Shown: positions 17,233 through 27,881, numbered from the stretch's first letter. The stretch: DNA of 64,000 nucleotides from Crateriforma spongiae (GCF_012290005.1 NZ_JAAXMS010000001.1:682001-746000); one strand, 5' to 3'. Notes: generated from the letters alone by a model not told the origin. Made by a program: numbers and translations.

Positions 17233-18267
17233 TCAAAGGTTGCGGGAATCAAGGTTCAAAGCCGAAAACAAACGTCGTGCTCCGGCCGCCGGTGGCATCG
17301 ATCCGTCCAAGACGTTCGTTTCCACATCGTTGCAGATGGCTTGTACGGCCGGATGAGTGTGCATGACGTGACGCAGCTGATCTTCGACGATGGACCACAG
17401 CCAACGTAGGTTTTGCTGTTGTCGACGTCGCTGGAAATCGCCCGAATCTTTGCGCAGACGACAACGCTTTTCGATCGCTTTCCAAACCTTGTCGATGCCC
17501 AGATTTTCGCGTGCGCTGCACGTCAAAATGGCCGGTGCGTCATCGAAGTGTCGTCCGGTGATCGAATCCAGAGCGTTGTGGTATTGCCGTGCCGCCAGTT
17601 CCGCGGCGTCTTTGTTTTTCCCGTCCGCTTTGTTGACCGCGATCACATCGACCAGTTCTAACAAGCCACGTTTGATGCCTTGCAGTTCGTCGCCGGCGCC
17701 GGGCAACATCAGCCCCAGGAAACAATCGGTCATGTCGGCGACCATCGTTTCGCTTTGCCCCACGCCGACGGTTTCAATCAGGATCACGTCGAATCCGGCC
17801 GCTTCGGCGATCAGCATGCATTCACGGGTCTTATGGGCGACACCGCCCAGGGTGCCCGCCGATGGCGATGGCCGAATGAACGCGTCTTTTTCTGACGACA
17901 GATTGGTCATCCGTGTTTTATCGCCCAGGATGCTGCCGCCGCTGACGCCGCTGGACGGGTCAACCGCCAACACGGCGACCCGTTTGCCCTGACGTACCAG
18001 TAGCAATCCGAACGCTTCGATGAAGGTGCTTTTGCCGGCCCCGGGTGCCCCGGTGATACCGATACGCAACGCGTTTCCGGTCAAGGGCATCAGCCGAGTC
18101 AGCAATTCTTCGGCGACTTTTTGGTGCCGTGGACTGCTGGATTCGACCAGGGTGAATGCACGCGCCAACATCGACAGGTTGCGATCGCGGATGCCTTGGA
18201 AATAGTCATCCGCGGTGGGGCGATTGCGGGCGCGTGCTTGGGGTTTGGCGGTCGGTCGATCTGTCAT
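17233..18267 (-). CDS. meaB: Methylmalonyl-CoA mutase-associated GTPase MeaB
   Basis: A 344-residue P-loop GTPase (ArgK/MeaB family). The Walker A motif GAPGAGKS is at residues 73-80 and the guanine-specificity motif NKADGKN lies in the C-terminal half; VDPSSGVSGGSILGDKTRM and VETVGVGQSE are signature family segments. It protects and loads the B12-dependent mutase, which matches its place directly after the two mutase subunits. Its ATG overlaps the mutB stop as ATGA, so the proteins are probably made in linked amounts. The C-terminal helix (DQLRHVMHTHPAVQAI) is the dimerisation region of the family. Confidence 0.95.
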   Translation of the reverse strand: MTDRPTAKPQARARNRPTADDYFQGIRDRNLSMLARAFTLVESSSPRHQKVAEELLTRLMPLTGNALRIGITGAPGAGKSTFIEAFGLLLVRQGKRVAVLAVDPSSGVSGGSILGDKTRMTNLSSEKDAFIRPSPSAGTLGGVAHKTRECMLIAEAAGFDVILIETVGVGQSETMVADMTDCFLGLMLPGAGDELQGIKRGLLELVDVIAVNKADGKNKDAAELAARQYHNALDSITGRHFDDAPAILTCSARENLGIDKVWKAIEKRCRLRKDSGDFQRRRQQQNLRWLWSIVEDQLRHVMHTHPAVQAICNDVETNVLDGSMPPAAGARRLFSALNLDSRNL

Positions 18268-20468
18268 CAGACCGCCGTGTCCGCCGTACCGGGAAGCTGG
18301 ATTTCCAACTGGTCCGCCAGCTTTTCCAGCAACGAAACGGCGGCGTCGCTGATCACGGTACCGGGTCCGAAGACCGCTGCGGCACCGGCCGCATACAGGG
18401 CATCGTAATCTTGCGGCGGGATCACCCCTCCGGCGACGATCATGATGTCTTCACGGTCCAGCTTTTCCAGTTCTTGCTTCAGTTCCGGCACCAGCGTCAG
18501 GTGCCCGGCGGCCAGCGAACTGACCCCCACGACGTGGACGTCATTTTCGACCGCCTGCTTGGCGGTTTCGGCTGGCGTGCGGAACAGCGAACCGATGTCG
18601 ACGTCGAAGCCAAGGTCGGCAAAGGCAGACGCGATCACTTTTTGACCGCGGTCGTGACCGTCTTGGCCCATTTTTGCGACCAAAATTCGTGGCCGACGTC
18701 CTTCGGCTTCTTCGAATTTTTCGACCAACTGTTGGACTCGCGTCACGGCATCCTGGCCCTTGGTTTCGTTGGCATAAACGCCACGGACGGTTTGCACGGG
18801 CGCTTCGTATCGGCCGTAGACCGATTCCAAAGCATCGCTCATTTCACCCACGGTCGCTTTGACACGAGCGGCATCGACGGCACATTCCAGCAAGTTGCCC
18901 GAACCTTCTTCGGCGGCGTGTCGCAGAGCGGCCAGGGCGGCGTTGACTTCACCCTCGTTACGGTCTTCACGCAGCTTTTTCAAGCTTTCGATTTGTGCCT
19001 GTCGCACGGCGGTGTTGTCGACGCTTAGCACCTTCAGGTCGTCTTCTTGGGCCAAGCGATACTTGTTCATGCCGATCACCGGCTGCAGTCCCGCATCGAT
19101 CCGTGCCTGCGTCCGAGCGGCAGCTTCTTCGATCCGCATTTTGGGAATGCCGGCTTGGATGGCTTTGGTCATTCCGCCCGCTTCGTCGACTTCGGTGATG
19201 TGTTCCCAAGCGCGTTGAGCCAAGTCATGCGTCAGCTTTTCGACGTAATAGCTGCCGCCCCAAGGATCGACAACGTTGCAGGTGTCTGTTTCTTGTTGCA
19301 GGAACAGCTGCGTGTTTCGTGCGATTCGGGCGGAGAAATCGGTCGGCAATGCGATCGCTTCATCCAGCGCATTGGTGTGCAGCGATTGGGTGTGGCCGTG
19401 GGTGGCCGCCATCGCTTCGACACAGGTACGCACGACGTTGTTGTAGACGTCCTGTGCGACCAAGCTCCAGCCGCTGGTTTGGCTGTGGGTTCGCAGCGAC
19501 AGACTCTTGGGATTCTTGGGATTGAACTGTTTGATCAGCTTGGCCCAAATCAGCCGCGCGGCACGAAGCTTGGCGACTTCCATGAAGTAATTCATGCCGA
19601 TGCCCCAGAAGAACGACAGTCGGGGGCAAAACGAATCAACGTCCAAGTCGGCTTGCAATCCGGTTCGGACGTATTCCAAGCCATCGGCCAGTGTGTACGC
19701 CAATTCCAGGTCGGCCGTCGCACCGGCTTCCTGCATGTGGTAACCGCTGATGCTGATGCTGTTGAATCGCGGCATCTTGCGACTGGTGTAGTCAAAGATG
19801 TCGGCGATGATGCGGATGCTGGGCTCGGGCGGATAAATGTACGTGTTCCGAACCATGAACTCCTTCAGGATGTCGTTCTGGATCGTGCCGGCCAGTTTCT
19901 CCGGTGCGACGCCCTGTTCTTCCGCAGCGACGATGTACAGCGCCATCACGGGCAACACGGCACCGTTCATCGTCATCGACACGCTCATCTGATCCAGCGG
20001 GATGCCGTCAAACAGCACTCGCATGTCATAGATGCTGTCGATCGCGACGCCGGCCATACCGACATCGCCGGCGACACGTGGGTGATCGCTGTCGTAACCA
20101 CGGTGGGTGGCCAAGTCGAACGCGATGCTCAGCCCCTTTTGGCCGGCGGCCAAGTTACGGCGATAAAATGCGTTGGACTCCTTGGCGGTGGAGAAACCCG
20201 CGTACTGACGGACGGTCCACGGACGCATGACGTACATCGTCGCGTAGGGGCCACGCAGAAACGGTGGGAATCCCGGCATCGTCTGCAAGTGGTCGACGTC
20301 TTCCAGGTCCTTTTGCGAATACAACGCTTGGATCGGAATCTGTTCGCCGGTTTGCCAGCCCAGTCGTTGCGGGTCACCGCCGACCGATTGTTTCCAGTCG
20401 TCGGGGGAACCCACGGTGTTCGCATCGCCCTTCAAAGCGACGTCGGCAAAATTCGGTATCGCAGTCAT
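18267..20468 (-). CDS. mutB: Methylmalonyl-CoA mutase large (catalytic) subunit
   Basis: A 733-residue B12 enzyme that isomerises methylmalonyl-CoA and succinyl-CoA. The N-terminal barrel carries [20 protein letters not shown], the CoA-channel and substrate-binding hallmark, and [15 protein letters not shown]. The C-terminal cobalamin domain has MGQDGHDRG with the lower axial histidine H605. The length matches the family. The start is ATG 20468, because GAGGAGGT lies nine bases upstream; an in-frame GTG sits directly before it. The A of ATG is the last base of the mutA stop, and the gene's stop overlaps the meaB start. Confidence 0.97.
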   Translation of the reverse strand: MTAIPNFADVALKGDANTVGSPDDWKQSVGGDPQRLGWQTGEQIPIQALYSQKDLEDVDHLQTMPGFPPFLRGPYATMYVMRPWTVRQYAGFSTAKESNAFYRRNLAAGQKGLSIAFDLATHRGYDSDHPRVAGDVGMAGVAIDSIYDMRVLFDGIPLDQMSVSMTMNGAVLPVMALYIVAAEEQGVAPEKLAGTIQNDILKEFMVRNTYIYPPEPSIRIIADIFDYTSRKMPRFNSISISGYHMQEAGATADLELAYTLADGLEYVRTGLQADLDVDSFCPRLSFFWGIGMNYFMEVAKLRAARLIWAKLIKQFNPKNPKSLSLRTHSQTSGWSLVAQDVYNNVVRTCVEAMAATHGHTQSLHTNALDEAIALPTDFSARIARNTQLFLQQETDTCNVVDPWGGSYYVEKLTHDLAQRAWEHITEVDEAGGMTKAIQAGIPKMRIEEAAARTQARIDAGLQPVIGMNKYRLAQEDDLKVLSVDNTAVRQAQIESLKKLREDRNEGEVNAALAALRHAAEEGSGNLLECAVDAARVKATVGEMSDALESVYGRYEAPVQTVRGVYANETKGQDAVTRVQQLVEKFEEAEGRRPRILVAKMGQDGHDRGQKVIASAFADLGFDVDIGSLFRTPAETAKQAVENDVHVVGVSSLAAGHLTLVPELKQELEKLDREDIMIVAGGVIPPQDYDALYAAGAAAVFGPGTVISDAAVSLLEKLADQLEIQLPGTADTAV

Positions 20469-22549
20469 CACGAAAGTACCTCCTCTTCACGCAGCAGTTC
20501 GCGAAGCGTGGCCAGCACGTCGCATTTGATGAAAATGAATCGATCGACGCCGGCTTGTCGCCACGCCGCTTCGTTGTCGCCGGGATGTCCGGCCAGCACC
20601 ACGGTCTTTGCTCCGGCAGCCTTCAGGCCGCCTGCAACCGGTGGAACCATGTCGGGATAAAGTTTGTCCGATGAACAGATCACGGCGACGTTCGCGCCGG
20701 ATTCCTTGAAGGCCGCCGTCGCCGCATCGGCGTCCGCAAAGCCTTCGTTGGTGACCGCTTCGAAACCACCGGCTTCGAAGAAGTTTTTGGCATAGGTTGC
20801 GCGAGCCGTGTGGTGGGCAACCGGGCCCATGTTGGCCAAGAAGACGCGAGGTCGGTTGCCATGCTTTTCCATCCAAGCGTCGCTGGCATCCCGCAACTCT
20901 TCGAACGGCTGGGCGAATGCGTGCGGTTCGATCACCTTGGCGTCGGTTGATTCTTGTTGCAGCCCCAGACGCTGTGCCAGGGCGGCAATCGTCGCACCCT
21001 GTTCGGCCGCGGCGACACATTGTGCCAGACGGTCGTCGCCGTCGATGGCTTCCGCTGTCGGTGCTGTCGCGGCAACCCGTTTCTTGGCGCCCGCCAACAA
21101 AGCGTCCATGTCCGGCGGCGAATGCTTGACCGGTTCTTCGGTCAGATTGGGAAACTCACTGACACCGGTGATGCCTTCGCGGCGTTTGGCAATGTCTTTG
21201 GCACGCGGGGCGTAAGCGGCGTCGATCTGTTCGGCGATCGCACCACTTTGCAGTGCGGCCGCCATTCCGCCGGCCTTTTCAATGCCTTGGAAAATCTCCC
21301 AAGCCTTTTCGCACAGTTCGGTGGTCAGATCGTCCATGAACCAGCTGCCGCCCGACGCGTCCAACACGCGGTGCATGTGCGATTCTTCTTGCAGAATCAA
21401 CACGGTATTACGGGCGATTCGTCGGCTGAATGCGTTGGGCAATCCGGACGCTTCGTCGAAAGGAACCGAGGTGACGATTTCGGCCCCGCCGACGATTCCC
21501 GCAAACGATGCGACCGTATTGCGAAGCATGTTCACGTACGGGTCACGCTGGGTCATCACGCGATCACTGGTGCGAGTGTGAATCCGCATGCCACGCGGGG
21601 CCGCGCCACAGGCTTGCAACACACGCGACCACAACGATCGTGCCGCACGCAACTTGGCGATTGCCAAGAAGTGGTGGGTGCCGATACTGAATCGGAACAG
21701 CATCTGTGAAACCGCATCGTCGATGGCGACGCCTTCGGATTCCAGACCGCGTAGATAATCGACCGCGGTGGCCAGCGCGAACGCGATGTCCTGAGCGGCC
21801 GTCGCGCCGGCGTTGTGATAGACCGCAGTGTTGACACAAATCGCCGTCGACTTGGGATAGTTGGCTTTCGTCCAGCGGACCAGTTCGGCCATCTGGCGAT
21901 ACGCTTGGCCCATCGACATCGGCAAGCGACCGTCGGCGGCCAACGTTGCCAGCGGATCAGCGCCGAAGCTGGCGCGTGCTGCTTCGCCGGGGACGCCACG
22001 CTTGTTCCAAAGTGCCGCCAAGGTTGCCGCGGCCGGCAAATAACTGGCACCGGCGTCGATCCCGATCTCGATCAATTCCAGATGAACCTTTTCCAGCAGT
22101 TCATCCAAGTCTTCGACACGGTACGCCATCAGACCGTCGACGCCGGCCAAATCTTCGGCCTGTTCCACCGAAACGCCCGCACGCGTGGCCTTGTCCAGAC
22201 GCAGGGTCAGGGAGGTCACGCCGCCTTCCAGGTCGCCCAAGATGGCTTGGTTGGCCGCTTCCAAATCAGGGTGTGTGTGTTCTTGACGCTGGTCGACGCC
22301 GCACATGATCGGGCCCATCGGATGGGCACCACGCGTGAACGGCACCGCACCGGGAACGCCCAGAGGGTCGGTCCCGTCCAACTGGTCTTTCGATGAATAA
22401 ACCGGTTGGATGTCGATGCCTTCGTAGGTGTGCGACACCAATTTGCGATCAAACGGTGCCCCTTTCAGATCGGATTCGACCTGTTGCCGCCACGTGTCAT
22501 AATCGACCGGCGGAAAGTCATCGGTGACTGTTAATTTTGACGTTGTCAT
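20468..22549 (-). CDS. mutA: Methylmalonyl-CoA mutase small subunit
   Basis: A 693-residue paralogue of the catalytic subunit that forms the non-catalytic half of the heterodimer. It keeps the fold markers ([48 protein letters not shown]). Its C-terminal domain lacks the cobalamin motif: the DxHxxG position reads GPVAHHTA, as expected for the small subunit. ATG 22549 is chosen over the in-frame TTG 22564; neither has a clear Shine-Dalgarno site. It is the second gene of the operon, 136 bases after the epimerase gene. Confidence 0.95.
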   Translation of the reverse strand: MTTSKLTVTDDFPPVDYDTWRQQVESDLKGAPFDRKLVSHTYEGIDIQPVYSSKDQLDGTDPLGVPGAVPFTRGAHPMGPIMCGVDQRQEHTHPDLEAANQAILGDLEGGVTSLTLRLDKATRAGVSVEQAEDLAGVDGLMAYRVEDLDELLEKVHLELIEIGIDAGASYLPAAATLAALWNKRGVPGEAARASFGADPLATLAADGRLPMSMGQAYRQMAELVRWTKANYPKSTAICVNTAVYHNAGATAAQDIAFALATAVDYLRGLESEGVAIDDAVSQMLFRFSIGTHHFLAIAKLRAARSLWSRVLQACGAAPRGMRIHTRTSDRVMTQRDPYVNMLRNTVASFAGIVGGAEIVTSVPFDEASGLPNAFSRRIARNTVLILQEESHMHRVLDASGGSWFMDDLTTELCEKAWEIFQGIEKAGGMAAALQSGAIAEQIDAAYAPRAKDIAKRREGITGVSEFPNLTEEPVKHSPPDMDALLAGAKKRVAATAPTAEAIDGDDRLAQCVAAAEQGATIAALAQRLGLQQESTDAKVIEPHAFAQPFEELRDASDAWMEKHGNRPRVFLANMGPVAHHTARATYAKNFFEAGGFEAVTNEGFADADAATAAFKESGANVAVICSSDKLYPDMVPPVAGGLKAAGAKTVVLAGHPGDNEAAWRQAGVDRFIFIKCDVLATLRELLREEEVLS
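20478..20485 (-). promoter_or_regulatory. Strong ribosome-binding site of mutB inside mutA
   Basis: On the minus strand GAGGAGGT lies nine bases before ATG 20468, inside the last codons of mutA. It is the strongest Shine-Dalgarno match in this operon and may set mutB output independently of mutA. Confidence 0.75.
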
Positions 22550-22685
22550 GGAAGAAGAATCCAATCACTACAGCGGTCAAGGAAAGTGAACGTGATGAGG
22601 TCAAAAACGGATGACCGAATTTTGTTTCCGAATCAACGCGAGGGCATTGCCGCGGAATCGACCATTCGTTGGAAAACGAATTTCA

Positions 22686-23102
22686 TCAAGCCTTCATCGG
22701 CTGGCACAGTTCGGTCAGGACGCCGCAACTGCTCTTGGGATGCAAGAACGCGATTTGTGTGTGGTGGGCGCCTGGTCGCGGTGTTTCGTCGATCATTCGC
22801 AAGCCTTCGTCCTTCAGTTCCGCAATCCGTGACGGCAGATCTTCGACGGTGAAGGCAAGGTGATGCAAGCCTTCGCCGCGCTTCTCAATGAACTTCGCGA
22901 TCGGGCTTTCGGGATCGGTGGGTTCCAGCAATTCCAGGCGGACATCGTTGACTCGATAAAAGGCGACCTTCACCTTCTGGCTCGGCACGTCTTCGACGCC
23001 TTCAAATTCCGCGCCCAGCGAACCTTCATAGAACGCTTTCTGATCTTCCAACGAACGAACGGCGATCCCGACATGATTCAATGATTTGACGGGCTGCATC
23101 AT
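22686..23102 (-). CDS. mce: Methylmalonyl-CoA epimerase
   Basis: A 138-residue VOC/glyoxalase-fold protein that interconverts the two methylmalonyl-CoA stereoisomers. The metal-binding pattern of the family is visible: an N-terminal histidine in LNHVGIAV, histidines in GLHHLAFTV and glutamates such as in LELLEPTDPESPIAKF. The C-terminus HHTQIAFLHPKSSCGVLTELCQP is typical. The open frame runs to 23282, but TAGGAG (23108-23113) lies five bases before ATG 23102 and the extra 60 residues are not conserved, so the short form is correct. It is the first gene of the mutase operon. Confidence 0.95.
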   Translation of the reverse strand: MMQPVKSLNHVGIAVRSLEDQKAFYEGSLGAEFEGVEDVPSQKVKVAFYRVNDVRLELLEPTDPESPIAKFIEKRGEGLHHLAFTVEDLPSRIAELKDEGLRMIDETPRPGAHHTQIAFLHPKSSCGVLTELCQPMKA

Positions 23103-23557
23103 CAAGACTCCTAATTGCGGTGAACGACGGTGAAAGGCGAATCTTTGGTCATTCAAAGTGTGGCCGCCGTCGAGATTGCCACAAGTGTGGACGCCCTGTC
23201 TATCGGACAAACAACGCTTGCGACCTGACATCTTTGCCGGGGCTTTCCTGACCGGTGTCGAATCGATTTTCCCGACAAGCATGGGCTTGTAAAGCCAATG
23301 CGGTGGTATGCCGCAGTTGTAAAAGGCATCAAGATGAATTTCCAGCGTGTGCGGTCCTGCCGCACATGGTACCGAATGTCAGGATTGAGGCGGGGCGGAT
23401 GCCGGTGACGCCCTGACAAGGGCAAAGTTTGCGTTTCAGGTTCAGCTGGCGACATCGCCACCGATGCAATCGAAACGCATGCGTGACCAATTGTCACGCC
23501 ACGGTTTTCAAGCCGACAAGCGACAAAGGTTGGCTTGGGCGACAAATCGTCGCGGCA
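23103..23557. other. Intergenic region upstream of the mutase operon
   Basis: 455 bases between two minus-strand genes, with no supported gene. It contains a 13-base direct repeat at 23156-23195 and a small hairpin (ACAAGC/GCTTGT around 23275-23291). The promoter of the epimerase/mutase operon should lie here but no convincing hexamer pair was found. The open frame at 23153-23545 has no conserved features. Confidence 0.5.
23156..23195. repeat. Direct repeat upstream of mce
   Basis: AAGTGTGGCCGCC (23156-23168) recurs as AAGTGTGGACGCC (23183-23195), with 27 bases from start to start. It lies 54-93 bases upstream of the mce start and could be a regulator-binding pair. Confidence 0.5.
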
Positions 23558-26182
23558 TCAGCGTGACGTCGTGTCGACGCGTTCCAAAAAGACTGCATCC
23601 AAAGGACCCAGCTGAACGGTCGGTCCGGTGCGACGACCGCTGTTTGTTTTCGGATCCTGTTTGGGACTGCCTTTGATGTGGCGAAGCGACCCGACCAAGT
23701 CGCTGGGAAGTTCGAAATCCATCGGCCGCGGCGACGGGTTGGCGATGATCATTCCGTTTTCGAATCGTCGCGACAGCACGTCGCTGTGGGCATGGACGCT
23801 GATCCGATGAAGGAAGACCGCTTGGCCGCCTTCGATTCGGAATTCAATGTCCACTTCGGGGCTACCGATCGCCGATGTGTAAACGCCGGCGGTGAACGGT
23901 TGGGTGCCGACCCAAGTGTTCGCCCTTTTTGCGGGCTGACTTGGCAACGAATCCATGTTCGATTGCTGGATTCGGACGTTGGCCCAAGATGCATGATCCG
24001 TCGTGGAATTGTCGTTGATTCCACAGTCGGCCAAGAATTTCAGTTGGATTCGGTTGCCCGCGAAATCATCCAAAGGCACGCTCCGGTGCAGCCATTCGTG
24101 TTGGTTGGTGGTTTCGTCGAAGATCGTTCGCGCGACCGACCGGTGCCCGTTGGCAAGCACCGTGGCTTCAATAATGAAACGGACCCCGTCGCTTCGTTGC
24201 GGGCTAAGCGGTCCCATTCCCAAAGCAAAACAAAGCGATTGATCGGCTTCGACGTCGGTTTCGACGGTCCAGAAAGTCGCACCTTTGGTGGCTTTGTAGG
24301 GCGGGTGAACCGAAAACGCGTCGAACGTTTCTTCTGCGATGCTGACACGTGCGGGCGAAAACTTTGCGCCCGTCGCCGGATCTAGCGATCGATCACGCGT
24401 TTGGTTTCGCAAACGCATGCCGGTGACGATGTCATCTTGCATCATTGATCGCACTCGACCGTCGGTGACGCCCACCGATCCCAAACGGGCCATCGTTTTG
24501 AGATACCCGAGCATCGGATCGGCGGACAACGTCGCCAGCACCGTTAGGTCCGGTCCCGACGTGGGAATCCCTGGGATGCGAAAGGTGGTGCTGGTTGCCG
24601 CCGGATCCATTGGCGTGATTCGCAGGGTGTCATCGATCCATTGCGTGGAAACGTCGCCTTGAATGATCTTCGCCAAGTTGGCCGGCATCGATGCGGCACC
24701 TGACAGGAGGTCTGGTGTCTGAGCGGCGAGACGTCGCATCGGTTCGATCGGTTTTCCCAGCCACCCGGCTTCACCCCGAGCGCCGCCACGCAATTCATCC
24801 CAGATTCCGGGCCTGCCGCCGGGGTCATTGGCCGGCCGGATCGAAAAGCAAACGGCGTTGTCGGCGGCGACCGCCGCCGCCATGGCCAGGCGATGACGGG
24901 CCGGAGCGACATCCGGATGGCGAGTGACGCCAGGCTGTCCCGCAACCGGTTGGATCCACTTGTGATTGACGTAACTGAAAGCCGGAGCCCGTGCGTTTTC
25001 TTGCCAGTACAGCAGCCGGTTTAGCCCGCCCGACCAATCGTCGAATTCCCAATCGTTCAGATTCGGCCAGCCTTCGCTTTCGATGCCGTTGAAGATGCCA
25101 AACGCCCTTTGGCTGCGGCTGCCGCCTGGTCCCAGTGCACCATCGGCCAACATCAAGAAATCATCCCCCATTCGTTCACGCAGCTGTTGTGCAAACTGGA
25201 CGACGCCGATGCCGTACCGGTTGACGCCGTCGATGACCCCGTCGTCCACGTTGCCATCGCCGTCGGTGTCACCGTGCGTGTTGTTGAACAGAACATCGAA
25301 CTCGATGCCGTCGAATTCGGCCAGAATGCCGTCGCTGCTGAACCATCGTGCCAAGTCATCGACCAAATGATCGGTGCACGTCTTGCCATTCGCATCGCGG
25401 GGACAATGCGTGGCGTAGTTGTAGTACCACATCAGGTGATTGTTGCGGCCCCAAGGACCTTCGGTTTGATGGGCCGCTGCGCGACTGGCCCCGGCCTTGA
25501 ATGCCAGCGGTCGTGTTCCATAGCATCCGCGGCGAACGCGAATGGTTTGTTCCTTTGCATTGACCGATACCAGTTGCACTTGTTCGCAGTGGTTCCAGTC
25601 ATGTTTGCCGTCGGCGGTCATGCCAAACAGCGCGATGTCATCGTTGCGGTTCTTGTAACGACCGGTTTCGATTCGAAAATCGCGAACGCTCTGGACCGCG
25701 ATGTCTGTCACGCCGTTTTCGGCGGGGACATCTTCGGTGATGACGACCGCTTGTCGATAAATCCAATGACCGGCAAAGAACGGTTCGGTGTGATAGCGTG
25801 GATCCCTGGCATTGCCATTGAAATGCAACATCACGGCTTGCCGCGGATGCTGTTGTTTGAAACGCCGAAAGAATAGCGCATTTCGTGGTTCGCGGTCCAA
25901 GCATTCTTCTTCTAAACACTTGCCCATGATGCCTTGCAGGCGTCCGTACGGTTCAGACCAGGATTCGTACGTGGGATACTTGCCGGTCTGGTAAGCCGAT
26001 TCCGTTTGTCGAAAGAAAAAAGCTTGGGGGGCATCGGGCTGCAAGACCAACAACCGATTGGTGTTCGACGATGGTGCCGGCGATCGGTCCTGCGCACCGG
26101 CGGAAACTTGCCAAAGGAAGCAGGTCAGCATGATCCCGGTCGGAACCATGGCCATCGATCGCAAAGGGACGCGTTTTTTCAT
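23558..26182 (-). CDS. Large secreted glycoside-hydrolase-like protein of unknown function
   Basis: An 874-residue exported protein. ATG 26182 gives a signal peptide (MKKRVPLRSMAMVPTGIML, ending SAGAQD); ten upstream residues are excluded. The first 450 residues resemble a TIM-barrel hydrolase, with strands such as FDGIEFDVLFNN and FLMLADGALG followed by GIESEG. An EF-hand-like calcium loop, DTDGDGNVDDGVID, sits inside the barrel. The C-terminal third has beta-sandwich character resembling a carbohydrate-binding region (FWTVETDVEADQSLCF, then IQLKFLADCG). No family with a known reaction was recognised. It is divergent from a sulfatase gene, suggesting action on an extracellular, perhaps sulfated, polysaccharide. 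Confidence 0.7.
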   Translation of the reverse strand: MKKRVPLRSMAMVPTGIMLTCFLWQVSAGAQDRSPAPSSNTNRLLVLQPDAPQAFFFRQTESAYQTGKYPTYESWSEPYGRLQGIMGKCLEEECLDREPRNALFFRRFKQQHPRQAVMLHFNGNARDPRYHTEPFFAGHWIYRQAVVITEDVPAENGVTDIAVQSVRDFRIETGRYKNRNDDIALFGMTADGKHDWNHCEQVQLVSVNAKEQTIRVRRGCYGTRPLAFKAGASRAAAHQTEGPWGRNNHLMWYYNYATHCPRDANGKTCTDHLVDDLARWFSSDGILAEFDGIEFDVLFNNTHGDTDGDGNVDDGVIDGVNRYGIGVVQFAQQLRERMGDDFLMLADGALGPGGSRSQRAFGIFNGIESEGWPNLNDWEFDDWSGGLNRLLYWQENARAPAFSYVNHKWIQPVAGQPGVTRHPDVAPARHRLAMAAAVAADNAVCFSIRPANDPGGRPGIWDELRGGARGEAGWLGKPIEPMRRLAAQTPDLLSGAASMPANLAKIIQGDVSTQWIDDTLRITPMDPAATSTTFRIPGIPTSGPDLTVLATLSADPMLGYLKTMARLGSVGVTDGRVRSMMQDDIVTGMRLRNQTRDRSLDPATGAKFSPARVSIAEETFDAFSVHPPYKATKGATFWTVETDVEADQSLCFALGMGPLSPQRSDGVRFIIEATVLANGHRSVARTIFDETTNQHEWLHRSVPLDDFAGNRIQLKFLADCGINDNSTTDHASWANVRIQQSNMDSLPSQPAKRANTWVGTQPFTAGVYTSAIGSPEVDIEFRIEGGQAVFLHRISVHAHSDVLSRRFENGMIIANPSPRPMDFELPSDLVGSLRHIKGSPKQDPKTNSGRRTGPTVQLGPLDAVFLERVDTTSR

Positions 26183-26423
26183 CGGAGATCTGTGGGACGG
26201 TATTAATCGCATGGGGTGTCAATCAGGTCGCGACGGCAATCGCTATTAACCTAACGGTCCTGGAGCGGTCTGTCCGCTATGCGGCAGGTTGTCCTGATGG
26301 GCCGTTTACCGATTCGATATCGTTGGGACTGCTATGATGGGCGATGACGACCAACGGAACACTCGTCGTCGTCCCATCCGCCCCTGCCCCGTCCAACAAA
26401 ATTCCCGCCTGGTGGACCATCCC

Positions 26424-27881
26424 ATGAATGTTGTCTGTTGTCATCGTCTTTTTCGTGCCCTGCTTTGTGGATGGATCGCGGCGATCACGCTGATGGTCGG
26501 CACCGCCGGCGCTGAATCACCGAAGAACGTATTGATGATTTGCGTCGATGACCTGAAACCCAACATCGGTTGTTTCGGTGATCCGGTGGCGGTGACACCG
26601 AACATCGATGCGTTGGCACAACGCGGCGTCAGCTTCCAATCAGCCTATTGCAACCAAGCGGTGTGTGCGCCCAGTCGCAATTCGCTGATGACAGGCCTGC
26701 TTCCACAAACGATCGGCGTGTACGACCTGTCGACCCACTTCCGCGACGCGGCGCCCGATGTGGTAACCGTGGGCGAGCATTTTCAAAGGTTTGGCTATCA
26801 AGTCCAAGGCTTGGGAAAGATCTATCACACCGGACACGGCAATCACGACGACAAGCAAACTTGGACAGTTCCGTCGTGGCGTCCCAAGGGTTCCCAGTAT
26901 GTGCATCCCGACAGCTTGGCGAATCGGGTGAAGGATTCTCGTGGGCGTCTGCGTGGTCCGGCAACCGAAGCGGCAGATGTGCCGGATGATACCTATTCTG
27001 ATGGGAAGATCGCCGATGAGGCGGTGCGGCGACTGCAACAGTCGGCATCCAGCCCCGGACAACCGTTTTTCTTAGCGGTCGGTTTTCTAAAGCCTCACCT
27101 GCCCTTCATCGCACCCCAAAAGTATTGGGACTTGTACGATCCCCAAAGTCTGCCGATGCCTGTCTATCGACAAGCTCCACAGGGGGCACCCGAATATGCG
27201 CCGACCAAATGGGGCGAACTGCGCAGCTACAGCGATGTGCCCAACGAAGGTCCGCTGCCAAAAGCAATGCCCCGGAATTTGATTCACGGATACTATGCCG
27301 CGACCAGTTACATCGATGCGCAGATCGGAAAGGTTTTGGACGAATTGAATCGACTGCAACTTGCCGACCAGACGGTTGTTGTGCTGTGGGGCGATCATGG
27401 TTGGCACTTGGGCGATCACGACATGTGGTGCAAGCATACGAATTACGAACAAGCGGCACGGATCCCCGTCGTGGTGGCGGCACCCCAAGGCGCCAAGGGA
27501 CAGGCCACGGAATCATTGATCGAAACCGTTGACATCTATCCCACGTTGGCCGAATTGGCCGGCATCGATGCACCTGACGGTCTGGACGGTCGCAGCTTTG
27601 CCGCCGTGGTTCGCGATCCCAAACAAACGACCCGCCCCTTCATCACGCATGTCTATCCACGCAGCGGTCGGCTGGGACGAGCGATTCGGACGCCCCGATA
27701 CCGCTTGGTTCAGTGGGCCGCGATCAAGGGCGGCGACCAGGGCGTGGATCTGGAGTTGTACGACTATCAAAACGATCCGCTGGAGACCAAAAATGTTGCG
27801 GAGGAAAACCCGAAAGTCGTTCAGGAATTGTTGAAGTACTTTGGCCGGCAATCCGCCCCCAAACAAGCCTGGAAACCGTAG
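26424..27881 (+). CDS. Secreted sulfatase, iduronate-2-sulfatase-like
   Basis: A 485-residue type I sulfatase. The formylglycine motif is C81-APSR; metal-binding aspartates lie in MICVDDLKPNIGCFGD, and the later GDHGWHLGDHDMW completes the calcium site. The start at ATG 26424 gives a signal peptide (MNVVCCHRLFRALLCGWIAA, ending GTAGAES); 30 upstream residues lack conservation. The sequence LPQTIGVYDLSTHFR and the following HTGHGNHDD resemble iduronate-2-sulfatase-type planctomycete sulfatases (S1 family). The modified cysteine needs a formylglycine-generating or anSME maturase, not encoded here. Planctomycetes carry many such enzymes for sulfated algal polysaccharides; the substrate is not determinable. 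Confidence 0.9.
   Translation: MNVVCCHRLFRALLCGWIAAITLMVGTAGAESPKNVLMICVDDLKPNIGCFGDPVAVTPNIDALAQRGVSFQSAYCNQAVCAPSRNSLMTGLLPQTIGVYDLSTHFRDAAPDVVTVGEHFQRFGYQVQGLGKIYHTGHGNHDDKQTWTVPSWRPKGSQYVHPDSLANRVKDSRGRLRGPATEAADVPDDTYSDGKIADEAVRRLQQSASSPGQPFFLAVGFLKPHLPFIAPQKYWDLYDPQSLPMPVYRQAPQGAPEYAPTKWGELRSYSDVPNEGPLPKAMPRNLIHGYYAATSYIDAQIGKVLDELNRLQLADQTVVVLWGDHGWHLGDHDMWCKHTNYEQAARIPVVVAAPQGAKGQATESLIETVDIYPTLAELAGIDAPDGLDGRSFAAVVRDPKQTTRPFITHVYPRSGRLGRAIRTPRYRLVQWAAIKGGDQGVDLELYDYQNDPLETKNVAEENPKVVQELLKYFGRQSAPKQAWKP

Noticed and set aside
19047-20660. Long plus-strand open frame opposite mutB
   Set aside because: It mirrors the codons of mutB and the mutA end; it has no domain and no ribosome-binding site. 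GC-rich coding often leaves such shadows.
23153-23545. 130-codon minus-strand open frame in the gap before mce
   Set aside because: No ribosome-binding site or conserved sequence; it overlaps the direct-repeat region expected to be regulatory.
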